Part shown: positions 1 through 7,258 of the stretch, in pieces
Layout of the letters: the number at the start of each line of letters is the position of its first letter
Numbering within the stretch: the first letter of the stretch is position 1
DNA from: Coriobacteriia bacterium
Lineage (GTDB): Bacteria > Actinomycetota > Coriobacteriia > Anaerosomatales > Anaerosomataceae
NCBI GenBank assembly: GCA_030651765.1
Contig: JAUSBY010000003.1
Span: forward strand, 62,001 to 126,000
Direction of reading: 5' to 3'
Length of the DNA: 64,000 nucleotides
Position numbers and translations under genes: made by a program
The notes under the pieces: model-generated
The model's database searches: none
Seen by the model: the letters and a program-made list of their open reading frames with translations, nothing else
What the model was told of the DNA's origin: nothing

Positions 1-1
1 G

Positions 2-343
2 GTGGCCGTGCTCGGCCTGCTCGCCGAGACCACCGAGCTGCGCGACCGGCTCGAGGCGAGTACGCGCACCTTCCGCGCGCGCATGACCGAGGCCGGCTTC
101 GACATCCGCCCCGGCGAGCACCCGATCGTGCCGGTGATGCTCTACGACGAAGCGCTCGCGCACACGATGGCCGACGCGTTGCTCGATGAGGGCATCTACG
201 TGATCGGCTTCAGCTATCCGGTCGTGCCGAAGGGCGCCGCGCGCATCCGCGTTCAGATCTCGGCGGCGCACACCGACGAGCAGCTTGCGCGAGCGGTCGA
301 CGCGTTCGTGAGCGTGGGGAGGCGGATGGGCGTCATCGGGTAG
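2..343 (+). CDS. kbl: glycine C-acetyltransferase (2-amino-3-ketobutyrate CoA ligase), C-terminal part
   Basis: This is the last 113 codons of a gene that begins left of the window. The segment matches the small C-terminal domain of Kbl, a PLP enzyme of the alpha-oxoamine synthase family that works with threonine dehydrogenase in threonine breakdown. Visible family features are the IVPVMLYDE strand and the GFSYPVVP..ARIRVQISA stretch near the end. The PLP lysine lies outside the window, so activity cannot be judged. Its stop codon overlaps the 3' end of the convergent ABC ATPase gene by 11 bases. Related oxoamine synthases such as 8-amino-7-oxononanoate synthase are the alternative, but GFSYPVVP favours Kbl. 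Confidence 0.85.
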   Translation: MAVLGLLAETTELRDRLEASTRTFRARMTEAGFDIRPGEHPIVPVMLYDEALAHTMADALLDEGIYVIGFSYPVVPKGAARIRVQISAAHTDEQLARAVDAFVSVGRRMGVIG

Positions 344-998
344 CGCGGCCGTCGATCAGCGTGAGCGATTCGTCGGCGTGTGCCGCCATGCGGGGGTCAT
401 GCGTGACCATGAGGCAGGTCATCGCGCGCTCGTGCACCTGTGCTTTGAGGAGCTCGACCACCTGCAGTCCGCGCTCGGTGTCCAGACTCGAGGTCGGCTC
501 GTCAACGAGCATGATCTCCGGAGCGTTCATCAGCGCCCGTGCGATCGCCACGCGCTGGCGCTCTCCGCCCGACAGCAGGGAGGGCTTGTGGGCGGCGCGG
601 GCGGTGAGGCCGAAGTCGGCAAGCAGCGTGTCGGCGAGTTCGCGATGCGTACGCGTCACCCGGCCGGAGAGGTGCGGTACGAGCAGCAGGTTCTCCATCG
701 CGGTGAGGTATGGCACGAGGTGGTGGTCCTGGAACACGAGACCGACCTTCTCGCGACGGAATCTCGCGGCCTGCGAGGCGGTTCGAAGGTGCACTGCGTG
801 GCCGCCTATCACGATCTCGCCCGAGGTGGGCCCGAGCAGCCCGGCGATGATCGAGACCAGTGTGGTCTTGCCCGAGCCCGACGGGCCGAGGATCGCGAGC
901 AGCTTCCCTTTGCCGAGCGTGAAGGAGACGTTGTCGAGCGCCGTGACCCGGGTGCGCCCCTCGCCGTACGACTTGGTGATGTTTCTAACCTCGAGCAT
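333..998 (-). CDS. ABC transporter ATP-binding protein, LolD/MacB-like
   Basis: A 221-aa ATPase for an FtsX-type export or lipoprotein-handling ABC system. The Walker A motif is GPSGSGKTT (around residue 40), the signature is [14 protein letters not shown], the Walker B is IMLVDEPTSSLD and the switch histidine is in VTHDP. Length fits the LolD/DevA/MacB subfamily. The ATG at 998 overlaps the TGA of the upstream permease gene (TGATG) and has GGAG about 5 bases upstream; a GTG one codon earlier is possible. The two genes are translationally coupled and must form one transporter. The substrate is unknown. Confidence 0.88.
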   Translation of the reverse strand: MLEVRNITKSYGEGRTRVTALDNVSFTLGKGKLLAILGPSGSGKTTLVSIIAGLLGPTSGEIVIGGHAVHLRTASQAARFRREKVGLVFQDHHLVPYLTAMENLLLVPHLSGRVTRTHRELADTLLADFGLTARAAHKPSLLSGGERQRVAIARALMNAPEIMLVDEPTSSLDTERGLQVVELLKAQVHERAMTCLMVTHDPRMAAHADESLTLIDGRATR

Positions 999-2149
999 CA
1001 CGGCTCCGTCCGGCCGAGCGCCGTTGCCGGATCGATCCTGAGGATGCTGCGCAGCGAGAAGAGGCTGCCGAGATAGGCGGTGCCGAATATCGCGAGCACG
1101 CTGGTGGCCCAGCGAACCGGGTCGGGGTCGAAGGCCATCATCGGGGGCATTCCCGCGCCGGCCGCGATCGCAAGTGCGGTTCCGAACACCGTCGCGACGG
1201 TCACCAGGATGGTGATCTGGATGATGAGCTCGCGGTAGAGGTGAGCGTTCGAGGCGCCGATGGCTTTGACGGCGGCCACCTGGCTCGTCTTGTGAAGTGT
1301 GGTGATGTAGAAGAACACGCCGACGAGCAGGGCGCCGATCACGATCGAGACCACCTGGATCCCGCCCACGGCCAGGATCATCTCGGGCATTCCGTTGCCG
1401 GCTCTGGCGGAGTCGGCAGGTGTGGCAAGGGCGTACGAACCATCGAACTCGCGCTCGACGTCGGCGATGGAGACGCCGTCTTCGAGCTCGATCGCGGCGA
1501 TCGAGGCGCTGCCAGCGAACTCACGCGCCATCCGTGCGCCGGCCTCGGCATCGGCTCCGCCCTCGTCCTCGACGCGGCCGAGGACCGAGGCGACGTGCAG
1601 ATCCTCCCAGGTGGAGAGGCTCACGAACAGCGCGGGCACCATGACGTAGCGGCGGTCCTCCGTGAACCCGACTACGGTGAGCTCGGCGTTCACGGGAGTG
1701 AGCGTGAGCGTGTCACCCAGTTCGACGCCCTGAAGCTTCGCGGTCACGTCGACCACCGCTTCTCCCGGACCCGGTTCGCCCGTGCCTTCGACGATCGGCA
1801 GCTGGTCGAACCTGTCGCCCAGACCCAGGATGCGGACGTCGAAGGGCTCCTCGGCAGATCCCACGGTGGCGAAGGTGTGCCCAACGCCGTAGACGCTCAT
1901 GACGCCCGGGGTGGCAGCGATCACCTTCAGGTCGTTCGCGGTCAGGATGCTTCGTTCGAGCGTGGGGTAGGTGTCCCGCTGGAAGACGAGCGCGTCGGCG
2001 GCGAGCGAGGACTTGGCGCCCGACATCCCGGTCAGCAGTCCTTCGGACATCGCCGAGGTGACCATAGTGAGCGACACGACCAGTCCGATCGCCAGCGCGA
2101 TCAGGCTGAACTTGAGTTTGCTTCCGAGCAGTTCCTTGAGCGCGAGCAA
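998..2149 (-). CDS. FtsX-family ABC transporter permease
   Basis: A 383-aa membrane subunit pairing with the ATPase encoded just downstream. It shows one N-terminal membrane segment (FSLIALAIGLVVSLTMV), a roughly 200-residue extracytoplasmic domain, then three C-terminal segments beginning near MILAVGGIQVVSIV. This one-plus-three layout is the MacB/FtsX design. The open frame runs further 5' through the tRNA gene, so I chose the TTG at 2149, which has GGGAG 6 bases upstream and gives LLALKELLGSKLKFS, a normal FtsX N terminus. The gene starts only 30 bases after the tRNA-Ser and may be co-transcribed with it. Confidence 0.85.
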   Translation of the reverse strand: MLALKELLGSKLKFSLIALAIGLVVSLTMVTSAMSEGLLTGMSGAKSSLAADALVFQRDTYPTLERSILTANDLKVIAATPGVMSVYGVGHTFATVGSAEEPFDVRILGLGDRFDQLPIVEGTGEPGPGEAVVDVTAKLQGVELGDTLTLTPVNAELTVVGFTEDRRYVMVPALFVSLSTWEDLHVASVLGRVEDEGGADAEAGARMAREFAGSASIAAIELEDGVSIADVEREFDGSYALATPADSARAGNGMPEMILAVGGIQVVSIVIGALLVGVFFYITTLHKTSQVAAVKAIGASNAHLYRELIIQITILVTVATVFGTALAIAAGAGMPPMMAFDPDPVRWATSVLAIFGTAYLGSLFSLRSILRIDPATALGRTEP

Positions 2150-2179
2150 CGTGGCTCCCTGCTGTGGTTGCTTATCGCA

Positions 2180-2269
2180 TGGCGGAGGGGGTGGGATTCG
2201 AACCCACGAGACCCTTGCGGGCCTACCGGTTTTCAAGACCGGAGCATTCAACCACTCTGCCACCCCTCC
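2180..2269 (-). tRNA. tRNA-Ser(TGA)
   Basis: A 90-nt class II tRNA with a 7-bp acceptor stem (GGAGGGG with CCCCTCC), discriminator G and an encoded CCA at 2180-2182. The anticodon TGA (2233-2235) reads UCA. The T-arm GGTTCGAATCC and a long variable arm (TAGGCCCGCAAGGGTCTC) are plain. A TATAAT box on the minus strand at 2280-2285 lies only about 10 bases before the mature 5' end. Confidence 0.97.
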
Positions 2270-2350
2270 GCGCACGAGGATTATAGCCCGCGCACCCGCA
2301 ACCGTCCTGTGCAACGGGCGATCAGTCCATCGGCACGAAGCTACGCAGAA

Positions 2351-2374
2351 GCCCCCGCCGTTCCCGACGGGGGC
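2351..2374 (-). terminator. possible hairpin terminator after the small membrane protein gene
   Basis: Inverted repeat GCCCCCG / CGGGGGC with a 10-nt loop, about 50 bases downstream of the gene ending at 2426. There is no clear T-run, so rho-independent termination is uncertain. Confidence 0.4.
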
Positions 2375-2425
2375 CTGCGCAAGCACCTCTGTGCGGTCGG
2401 GCGGACCCGGCCGGCGTCCTTCTCG

Positions 2426-2734
2426 CTACGCTCCCGAGGGAGCAGGAACATCCGATGCGTACTGCGCCGCCGGCTGCGCCAGCGAACCACGCCTTACCTT
2501 CGTGTAGACCATGAAGAAGTAGGGGATCGCGGCTATCTGGGTGAGCAGGATCAGCAGCACCCAGAGGAGCCGGTTGTTGCTCGTCGCCGTGGCGTCCGGG
2601 TACTCCCACTCCTCGCGCACCACCGAGTCGATGAGCATCCACAGCCACAGCAGGGGAGCAGCCAGGGAGAGCACCACCACTACCAGCGTGAACGATGCGA
2701 CGCTCACACCAAAGACCAGTCCGATCGCTTCCAT
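2426..2734 (-). CDS. small membrane protein, PLDc_N-like
   Basis: A 102-aa protein with two strong membrane segments: one near the N terminus and a second around NNRLLWVLLILLTQIAAIPY, joined by a polar loop LIDSVVREEWEYPD. The pattern of hydrophobic helix, acidic loop, NxxLW..I, then a P-Y-F-x-Y end resembles the phospholipase D/cardiolipin synthase N-terminal membrane domain, which also occurs alone. I prefer the ATG at 2734 because AAGGA sits 8 bases upstream; the ATG at 2743 touches the same site. It follows the PadR-controlled sensor and lipoprotein genes in the same direction and may share their transcript. Function unknown. Confidence 0.7.
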   Translation of the reverse strand: MEAIGLVFGVSVASFTLVVVVLSLAAPLLWLWMLIDSVVREEWEYPDATATSNNRLLWVLLILLTQIAAIPYFFMVYTKVRRGSLAQPAAQYASDVPAPSGA

Positions 2735-2782
2735 CACGTACATCCTTCCATCCGAGCAGGCCCGAAGTGGCCTGCGGGTCGT

Positions 2783-3514
2783 CTAGTCCACGGTCTCCAC
2801 GGTCACGTCGCCCACCCCGCGCCGCAGCGAGACCTCGTAGCGCACGTCGGCGTCGTCGAAGGCATCGTTTATGAGCGCATCGCCGTCTTGCCGGAAGCCA
2901 TCGGCCTGGTACGTGCCGAGCCCGTCGCGGCTGCCCATGAGGCGTATCCCGACATGCTCGGGCACGCGCAGCGTGAGCGCACCTGCGCCGACATTGATCG
3001 TCGCCGTCAGGTCATCTGTCGGATCGCTCGGAAGCTCGATCGTGGAGTCTCCCGCACCGAGGTTGACCTGCAGTCGGCGAACATCGAGCGTGCGCAGGTC
3101 CAGATCGCTCTCTCCGGCACCCATGTTCACGATGAGGTCGAGCGGTATCCCGTCGGCGAGCGCGATGTCCCACACGTACCTGATCTGGCCGGTGAGGCTC
3201 AGCCTCGGCCGCGAGGGCGTGCGGACCGAGAGGCGCCCCTCGCCATCACGCACGTCGTAGCTGACCTCCGGCCGCCACCGATCGTCGGTGTACTCGTAAT
3301 CGGCCTCCATCGCGCCGTCGGCGCCGCCGCCGATGGTGAGCTGGCCCGCGCCCATCTCGAACTCGGCAGCCAGCTCCGACGCGCCCTCAAGGCTGATGCG
3401 GTCACTGTCGCTCCCGACCTCGACGGCCGGCAGGTCCACGCGGACGCATCCGGTGGTCGCGAGCAGCGCCGCGGCGGCCAGCACCGTGCCTGTGAGCAGT
3501 ACTCGTGTCTTCAT
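2783..3514 (-). CDS. lipoprotein with LiaF/toast-rack-like beta repeats
   Basis: A 243-aa predicted lipoprotein. The first 22 residues are a signal peptide ending in a lipobox (LLATTGC). The mature part carries three recurrent MGAG/LGAG/VGAG turns (EMGAGQLTIGGG, NMGAGESDLDL, NLGAGDSTIEL, NVGAGALTLRV), the repeating beta-strand pattern of the DUF2154/LiaF C-terminal and toast-rack families that sit beside envelope sensors. I chose the ATG at 3514, with GGGAG about 10 bases upstream. It lies 14 bases after the sensor gene, in one operon behind a PadR regulator, so a role in membrane stress signalling is likely. The exact role is inference. Confidence 0.75.
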   Translation of the reverse strand: MKTRVLLTGTVLAAAALLATTGCVRVDLPAVEVGSDSDRISLEGASELAAEFEMGAGQLTIGGGADGAMEADYEYTDDRWRPEVSYDVRDGEGRLSVRTPSRPRLSLTGQIRYVWDIALADGIPLDLIVNMGAGESDLDLRTLDVRRLQVNLGAGDSTIELPSDPTDDLTATINVGAGALTLRVPEHVGIRLMGSRDGLGTYQADGFRQDGDALINDAFDDADVRYEVSLRRGVGDVTVETVD

Positions 3515-3528
3515 CGTCGTCACTCCCA

Positions 3529-4419
3529 TCATCGGACCTCCGGTCCGTCGGAATACCGTCCTACAAGCAGTGCCTTGGCGTATGCGGCGTGCAGCGCGCC
3601 GATCCCGCGGCACAGGTGCAGCGTCACTACGAAGCCGAGCAGCCCCACAGCCATCACCAGCGGTATCGCCCAGCCCTCGATCATGTAGCCGTAGCCGCCC
3701 CACTGGAGCAGCGGATAGTCGGTGAACAGCTGCGCGACCGGGTAGAGCACGCCGGTCGCCGATAGCGTCACCGCGACGGTCACGAGCGTGAAGTAGATGA
3801 TGCCGAGCGGAAGCTGCAGGATCATGTACAGGATGCTCGTCCACGTGCGCCAGTCGGTGAACCACTGCTTGATACGTGAGGGGATGTCGCCTTCCGGCAC
3901 GCCGGGACGCGGACGCCGCGGCATGCGTACGCCGAGAAGCGCCTCAACGAGCCGACCTTCCGCCAGCGAGATAGCGCGCACCACCGCGAAGAAGAGCAGC
4001 AGCACCAGTACGCCGACACCGATGGGTAGCAGTCCAAGCCCGGTTGGCAGCAGCGAAGCTACCAGCGTGAAGTAGACGATGCCCGTCACGAGCGAGAGCA
4101 CGAGGTAGAAGAACGCCCCGTAGCTGCGCGGGTCCGCCACTACGCCAAAGAACCGTGCGATCGCGCCGGTCTGCGCCGGTCGCTCCGGCGTCTTGAGCGC
4201 TCTGGCGACCGTGATCTCCGTCTCGAGGTACGCCGCCGCGACCTCATCAGGCGTGCCGTATCGCTCGACGACCGCCGCGAAGCAGTCGGCGTCGTCCTCA
4301 GCACACCCGGCGAGCTCGGCGCGCAGATACTCCTCGGCATCGTAGAGGGCGTCCTGTACGAGTGCGGGGTCGGCGCCGCCGAACGCGGCCCTGAGTGAGT
4401 GCAGATACTGTTCGATCAT
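3529..4419 (-). CDS. HAAS-domain membrane sensor protein
   Basis: A 296-aa protein. The first roughly 80 residues are the HAAS-type helical domain (YLHSLR..., VQDALYDAEEYLRAEL, VVERYGTPDEVAAAYLETE), typically encoded next to PadR regulators. The rest holds a duplicated membrane unit: each half has paired hydrophobic helices containing GIVYFTLVASLLPTGL or GIIYFTLVTVAVTLSATG, the pattern of the bacterial putative-sensor domain. The ATG at 4419 overlaps the TGA of the PadR gene (ATGA). The pair is expected to act as a PadR-linked sensing module, but the signal is unknown. Confidence 0.82.
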   Translation of the reverse strand: MIEQYLHSLRAAFGGADPALVQDALYDAEEYLRAELAGCAEDDADCFAAVVERYGTPDEVAAAYLETEITVARALKTPERPAQTGAIARFFGVVADPRSYGAFFYLVLSLVTGIVYFTLVASLLPTGLGLLPIGVGVLVLLLFFAVVRAISLAEGRLVEALLGVRMPRRPRPGVPEGDIPSRIKQWFTDWRTWTSILYMILQLPLGIIYFTLVTVAVTLSATGVLYPVAQLFTDYPLLQWGGYGYMIEGWAIPLVMAVGLLGFVVTLHLCRGIGALHAAYAKALLVGRYSDGPEVR

Positions 4420-4790
4420 TTCGAGTCTCGACCCCCCTTCAGTGTTCCATCCACGAATGTGCGCGTGCGTTTCCAGACATCCGACCACGAGGCAAGCACC
4501 GCCGAGCCTTCAGCGGTGATCGCGTAGTACTTGCGGGGCGGGCCGGTCACCGACGGTTCCACCCGGCTCGAGAGCAAGCCCTGGCCCTCCAGCGACCGGA
4601 GCACCGGGTAGAGCGTGCCTTGCTTGAACGCCATGCCGCCACCGGCTTCGCCTTCGAGCTGCTTGGCGATCTGGTAGCCGTACAGCGCCTCCTCGGAGCG
4701 ATCGAGGATCGCGAGAAGTACGAGCGCCACGGTTCCTGCGTTCAGCTCCTTCTGGAACTTGCGCACCGCTGTGTCCAGCGTGTCTCCCAC
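4416..4790 (-). CDS. PadR family transcriptional regulator
   Basis: A 124-aa winged-helix regulator. The family core is clear: a hydrophobic first helix (ALVLLAILDRS), LYGYQIAKQLE, the recognition segment GGGMAFKQGTLYPVLRSLEGQGLL, and the wing PPRKYYAITAEG. The start is GTG at 4790 with AGGAGG 9 bases upstream. It is the first gene of an operon with the HAAS sensor and the lipoprotein. A promoter overlapped by a repeated CACACTAGT element lies upstream, which suggests autoregulation. Confidence 0.93.
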   Translation of the reverse strand: MGDTLDTAVRKFQKELNAGTVALVLLAILDRSEEALYGYQIAKQLEGEAGGGMAFKQGTLYPVLRSLEGQGLLSSRVEPSVTGPPRKYYAITAEGSAVLASWSDVWKRTRTFVDGTLKGGRDSK

Positions 4791-4833
4791 GAGCGGTCGC
4801 CTCCTGTCCTACTCGGTTACTACTGTTGAGTCC

Positions 4834-4880
4834 ACACTAGTTCACAACCACAATACTATGAAGTTCACACTAGTCAAGGG
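4834..4880 (-). promoter_or_regulatory. PadR operon promoter with two CACACTAGT elements
   Basis: On the minus strand a TTGACT (-35) and TATTGT (-10) are separated by 16 bases. Two exact copies of CACACTAGT (4834-4842 and 4867-4875, 33 bases apart) flank the -10 region, each with TTCA nearby. The ACTAGT core is palindromic. This is a good candidate for a PadR operator; binding is inferred from position. Confidence 0.6.
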
Positions 4881-4928
4881 GTGATCTGGGAAACCTTTGT
4901 CAAGCCCCGCGTGGTGTAGCATCATCGC

Positions 4929-5396
4929 GTGGACGCCGATGCGACATACATGGCCATGGCCCTCGAGCAAGCCCGGCTCGCTGCCGCAGAAGGCGAGGTG
5001 CCGATTGGCGCCGTGCTTGTGTGCGATGGTTCGGTCGTGGCCCGCAGCCGTAATGCGCGCGAGTCGGCGGTCGACCCCACCGCGCATGCCGAGATGATCG
5101 CCATCCGTGAGGGGGCCGGGCGTCTCGGCAGATGGCGGCTGTCGGGGTGTACGCTGTACGTGACGCTCGAGCCCTGTCCGATGTGCGCTGGCGCGCTTGT
5201 CAACGCGCGCATCGACAGGCTCGTCTACGGCGCGGCCGATCCCAAGGCCGGCGCCACCGGCACGCTGTATGATCTCTCGGACGACCCGCGGCTCAACCAT
5301 CGGTTCGAGGTGACGGCCGGGGTGCTCGAAGCCGAGTGCGGGGAGATACTGAAGGAGTTCTTCAGGGGGCTGCGCGCGGGGCGCGCCGGGGAGTGA
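4929..5396 (+). CDS. tadA: tRNA-specific adenosine deaminase
   Basis: A 155-aa zinc deaminase that converts A34 to inosine in tRNA-Arg. Zinc and catalytic motifs are complete: HAEM (His and Glu near residues 53-55) and PCPMCAGA (around 83). EGEVPIGAVLV and NHRFEV are also typical of TadA rather than of free-base deaminases. Start GTG at 4929 is the best in-frame option although no clear ribosome site precedes it; an ATG eight codons on is possible. Transcribed divergently from the padR operon and followed 11 bases later by the DUF2207 gene. Confidence 0.95.
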   Translation: MDADATYMAMALEQARLAAAEGEVPIGAVLVCDGSVVARSRNARESAVDPTAHAEMIAIREGAGRLGRWRLSGCTLYVTLEPCPMCAGALVNARIDRLVYGAADPKAGATGTLYDLSDDPRLNHRFEVTAGVLEAECGEILKEFFRGLRAGRAGE

Positions 5397-5407
5397 GGGG
5401 ACCCGTG

Positions 5408-7258
5408 ATGAGACGCAGGGCAACACGGCTCACGCTTGCGATCGGACTCGCGACCGTTCTTGCGGTCCTCGTTGCGGCGCCCGCATATGCCAAGTCCTAC
5501 CGGATGACGCAGGTAGATATCCTGGCCGAGGTCGCTCCGGACGGCTCGATGCTCGTGACCGAGCAGCGCACGTTCGACTTCTCGGGTGACTACACGTTCG
5601 CGTACTGGGAGCTCGACACGTCGCGCGCGGACCGGATCGAGATACTCGGCGTGGCGGGGCCTGAAGGTCCGTACTCGCCGACGACCGACTACGACGCCCG
5701 GGACACACGTCCACCGCAGACCTACCAGGTCACCGACCTCGGGCATGCTCTGGACGTGCGCGCGTTCTTCCGTGCCGGGGACGTGGCGCACACGATCACG
5801 CTTCAGTACCGCGTCTTTGGCGCCGCGAAGCGCTGGCAGGACACGTCCGAGCTCTACTGGCAGTTCGTCGGCGACCGGTGGGAGCTCGATTCGGGCAACG
5901 TGACCGTCCACATCGTGCTGCCGTCTGGTGTCACCCGCGAGGACGTGAAGGCCTGGGCGCACGGGCCGCTCACGGGCGACGTCGTGCTCAACGACGATGG
6001 CACGGTGGACCTCATCGTCGATCGCGTACCGACGGGCGTCTTCGTGGAGGGACGCGTCGTGTTCCCCGCCGAGGCGCTCTCCTCGGCGCCGCAGGTGTCC
6101 GAGTCGATGCTCGAGACGATCCTTGCTGCCGAGGACCGGCTCGCGCGTGACGCGAACACCGAACGCACCATCGCCCGTGCGAGCACCGGCGGCTCGATGG
6201 GCGTTGCGGCCCTCCTGCCGCTCGGCGCCCTCGGCTGGGCGTTCACGTACTGGCGAAAGCACGGCAAGGAGTACAAGCCGCAGTTCCAGGGTGAGTACTA
6301 CCGCGATTTGCCGTCCGACCTCACGCCGGGCCAGGTCTCGGCGCTCATGAACATGGGCGCGCCGGACGACAAGGCGATCAGCGCGACGATCATGGACCTC
6401 ATCGACCGCGGCGTGATCGCGATCGAGCGCGTCTACGTGGACAAGAAGGTCATGCTCGGCCTGGGCAGCAAGAACGTGGAGACGTACAAGCTCACGCGCC
6501 GCCGCGACAAGGAACAGGGGCTCAGCCCGAGCGAGAAGTCGCTGCTCAGCCTGGTGTTCAGCACGATCGCCAATGCCGATGAGGTCACGATGGAGGACCT
6601 GAAGGCTCTCGTGAAGAAGCAGAGCAAGGCTGATGCGTGGGGTTCGGGCATCACGACGTTCAAGGCGAAGGTCGTCGAGGAGATCCAGCAGCGCGGTCTG
6701 CTCGAGGAGAAGGGCGGCAACGCGGTCGGCGGTTTCATCGCGCTCGGCGTAATCACGGCTCTGCTCGGTATGGTGCCCCTGCTAGCCGTGGGAAACGGCT
6801 ACCTGCTGCCCTGGACGATCCTCATCGGCGCCGCGGTGATCGTGCTCGGTGCGAACATGAAGCGCCGGAGCCCGGGGGCCGCCGAGCTCGCCGCGCAGTA
6901 TCGGGCCGTGCGCAACTACCTCAAGGACTTCGGCCGGATGCAGGAGAAGCCACCCACCTCCGTGGTGCTATGGCGCCACTTCCTCACGCTTGCGGTCGTC
7001 TTCGGCATCGCCGACGAGGTCGTCAAGCACCTGCACGTGCGCGTGCCCGAAGTCATGGCGGACCCGGTCATGGGGACGTGGGCGTGGATGGCCGCGCCGG
7101 GCACCGACGGCATGACGCCGATGAGCGCGCTCTCTACGGGGATGGTGTCCGTCTCGAGCGTCGCCACATCGAACAACTCGTCCTCCTCCGGTAGTGGTGG
7201 CGGGTTCTCGGGCGGCGGAGGCGGCGGCGGAGGGGGCGGCGGTGGCGGTGCCGGATAA
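5408..7258 (+). CDS. DUF2207-family membrane protein
   Basis: A 616-aa protein with a signal peptide (to about residue 28, PAYA/KSY), a large extracytoplasmic beta domain (VDILAEVAPDGSMLVTEQ), a membrane helix near residue 260-285, a cytoplasmic region with helical bundles, a hydrophobic pair around 440-490 (FIALGVITALLG...LLPWTILIGAAVIV), and a C terminus of serine followed by a long glycine run. This architecture, including the GGGFSGGGGGG tail, is that of DUF2207 proteins of unknown function. Start ATG 5408 has GAGGGGA upstream; a GTG immediately before it is an alternative. The glycine-codon run also supplies the ribosome site for the next gene. Confidence 0.85.
   Translation: MRRRATRLTLAIGLATVLAVLVAAPAYAKSYRMTQVDILAEVAPDGSMLVTEQRTFDFSGDYTFAYWELDTSRADRIEILGVAGPEGPYSPTTDYDARDTRPPQTYQVTDLGHALDVRAFFRAGDVAHTITLQYRVFGAAKRWQDTSELYWQFVGDRWELDSGNVTVHIVLPSGVTREDVKAWAHGPLTGDVVLNDDGTVDLIVDRVPTGVFVEGRVVFPAEALSSAPQVSESMLETILAAEDRLARDANTERTIARASTGGSMGVAALLPLGALGWAFTYWRKHGKEYKPQFQGEYYRDLPSDLTPGQVSALMNMGAPDDKAISATIMDLIDRGVIAIERVYVDKKVMLGLGSKNVETYKLTRRRDKEQGLSPSEKSLLSLVFSTIANADEVTMEDLKALVKKQSKADAWGSGITTFKAKVVEEIQQRGLLEEKGGNAVGGFIALGVITALLGMVPLLAVGNGYLLPWTILIGAAVIVLGANMKRRSPGAAELAAQYRAVRNYLKDFGRMQEKPPTSVVLWRHFLTLAVVFGIADEVVKHLHVRVPEVMADPVMGTWAWMAAPGTDGMTPMSALSTGMVSVSSVATSNNSSSSGSGGGFSGGGGGGGGGGGGGAG

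Noticed and set aside
1241-3688. Very long open frame on the plus strand
   Set aside because: It runs antisense through the permease, a tRNA gene and two other genes; composition is Arg/His/Gly rich and no domain is visible. A shadow caused by high GC.
7194-7258. Earlier start for the YfhO-like protein inside the glycine run
   Set aside because: An N terminus of Ala/Gly/Glu residues there is only the out-of-frame reading of the glycine codons of the preceding gene.
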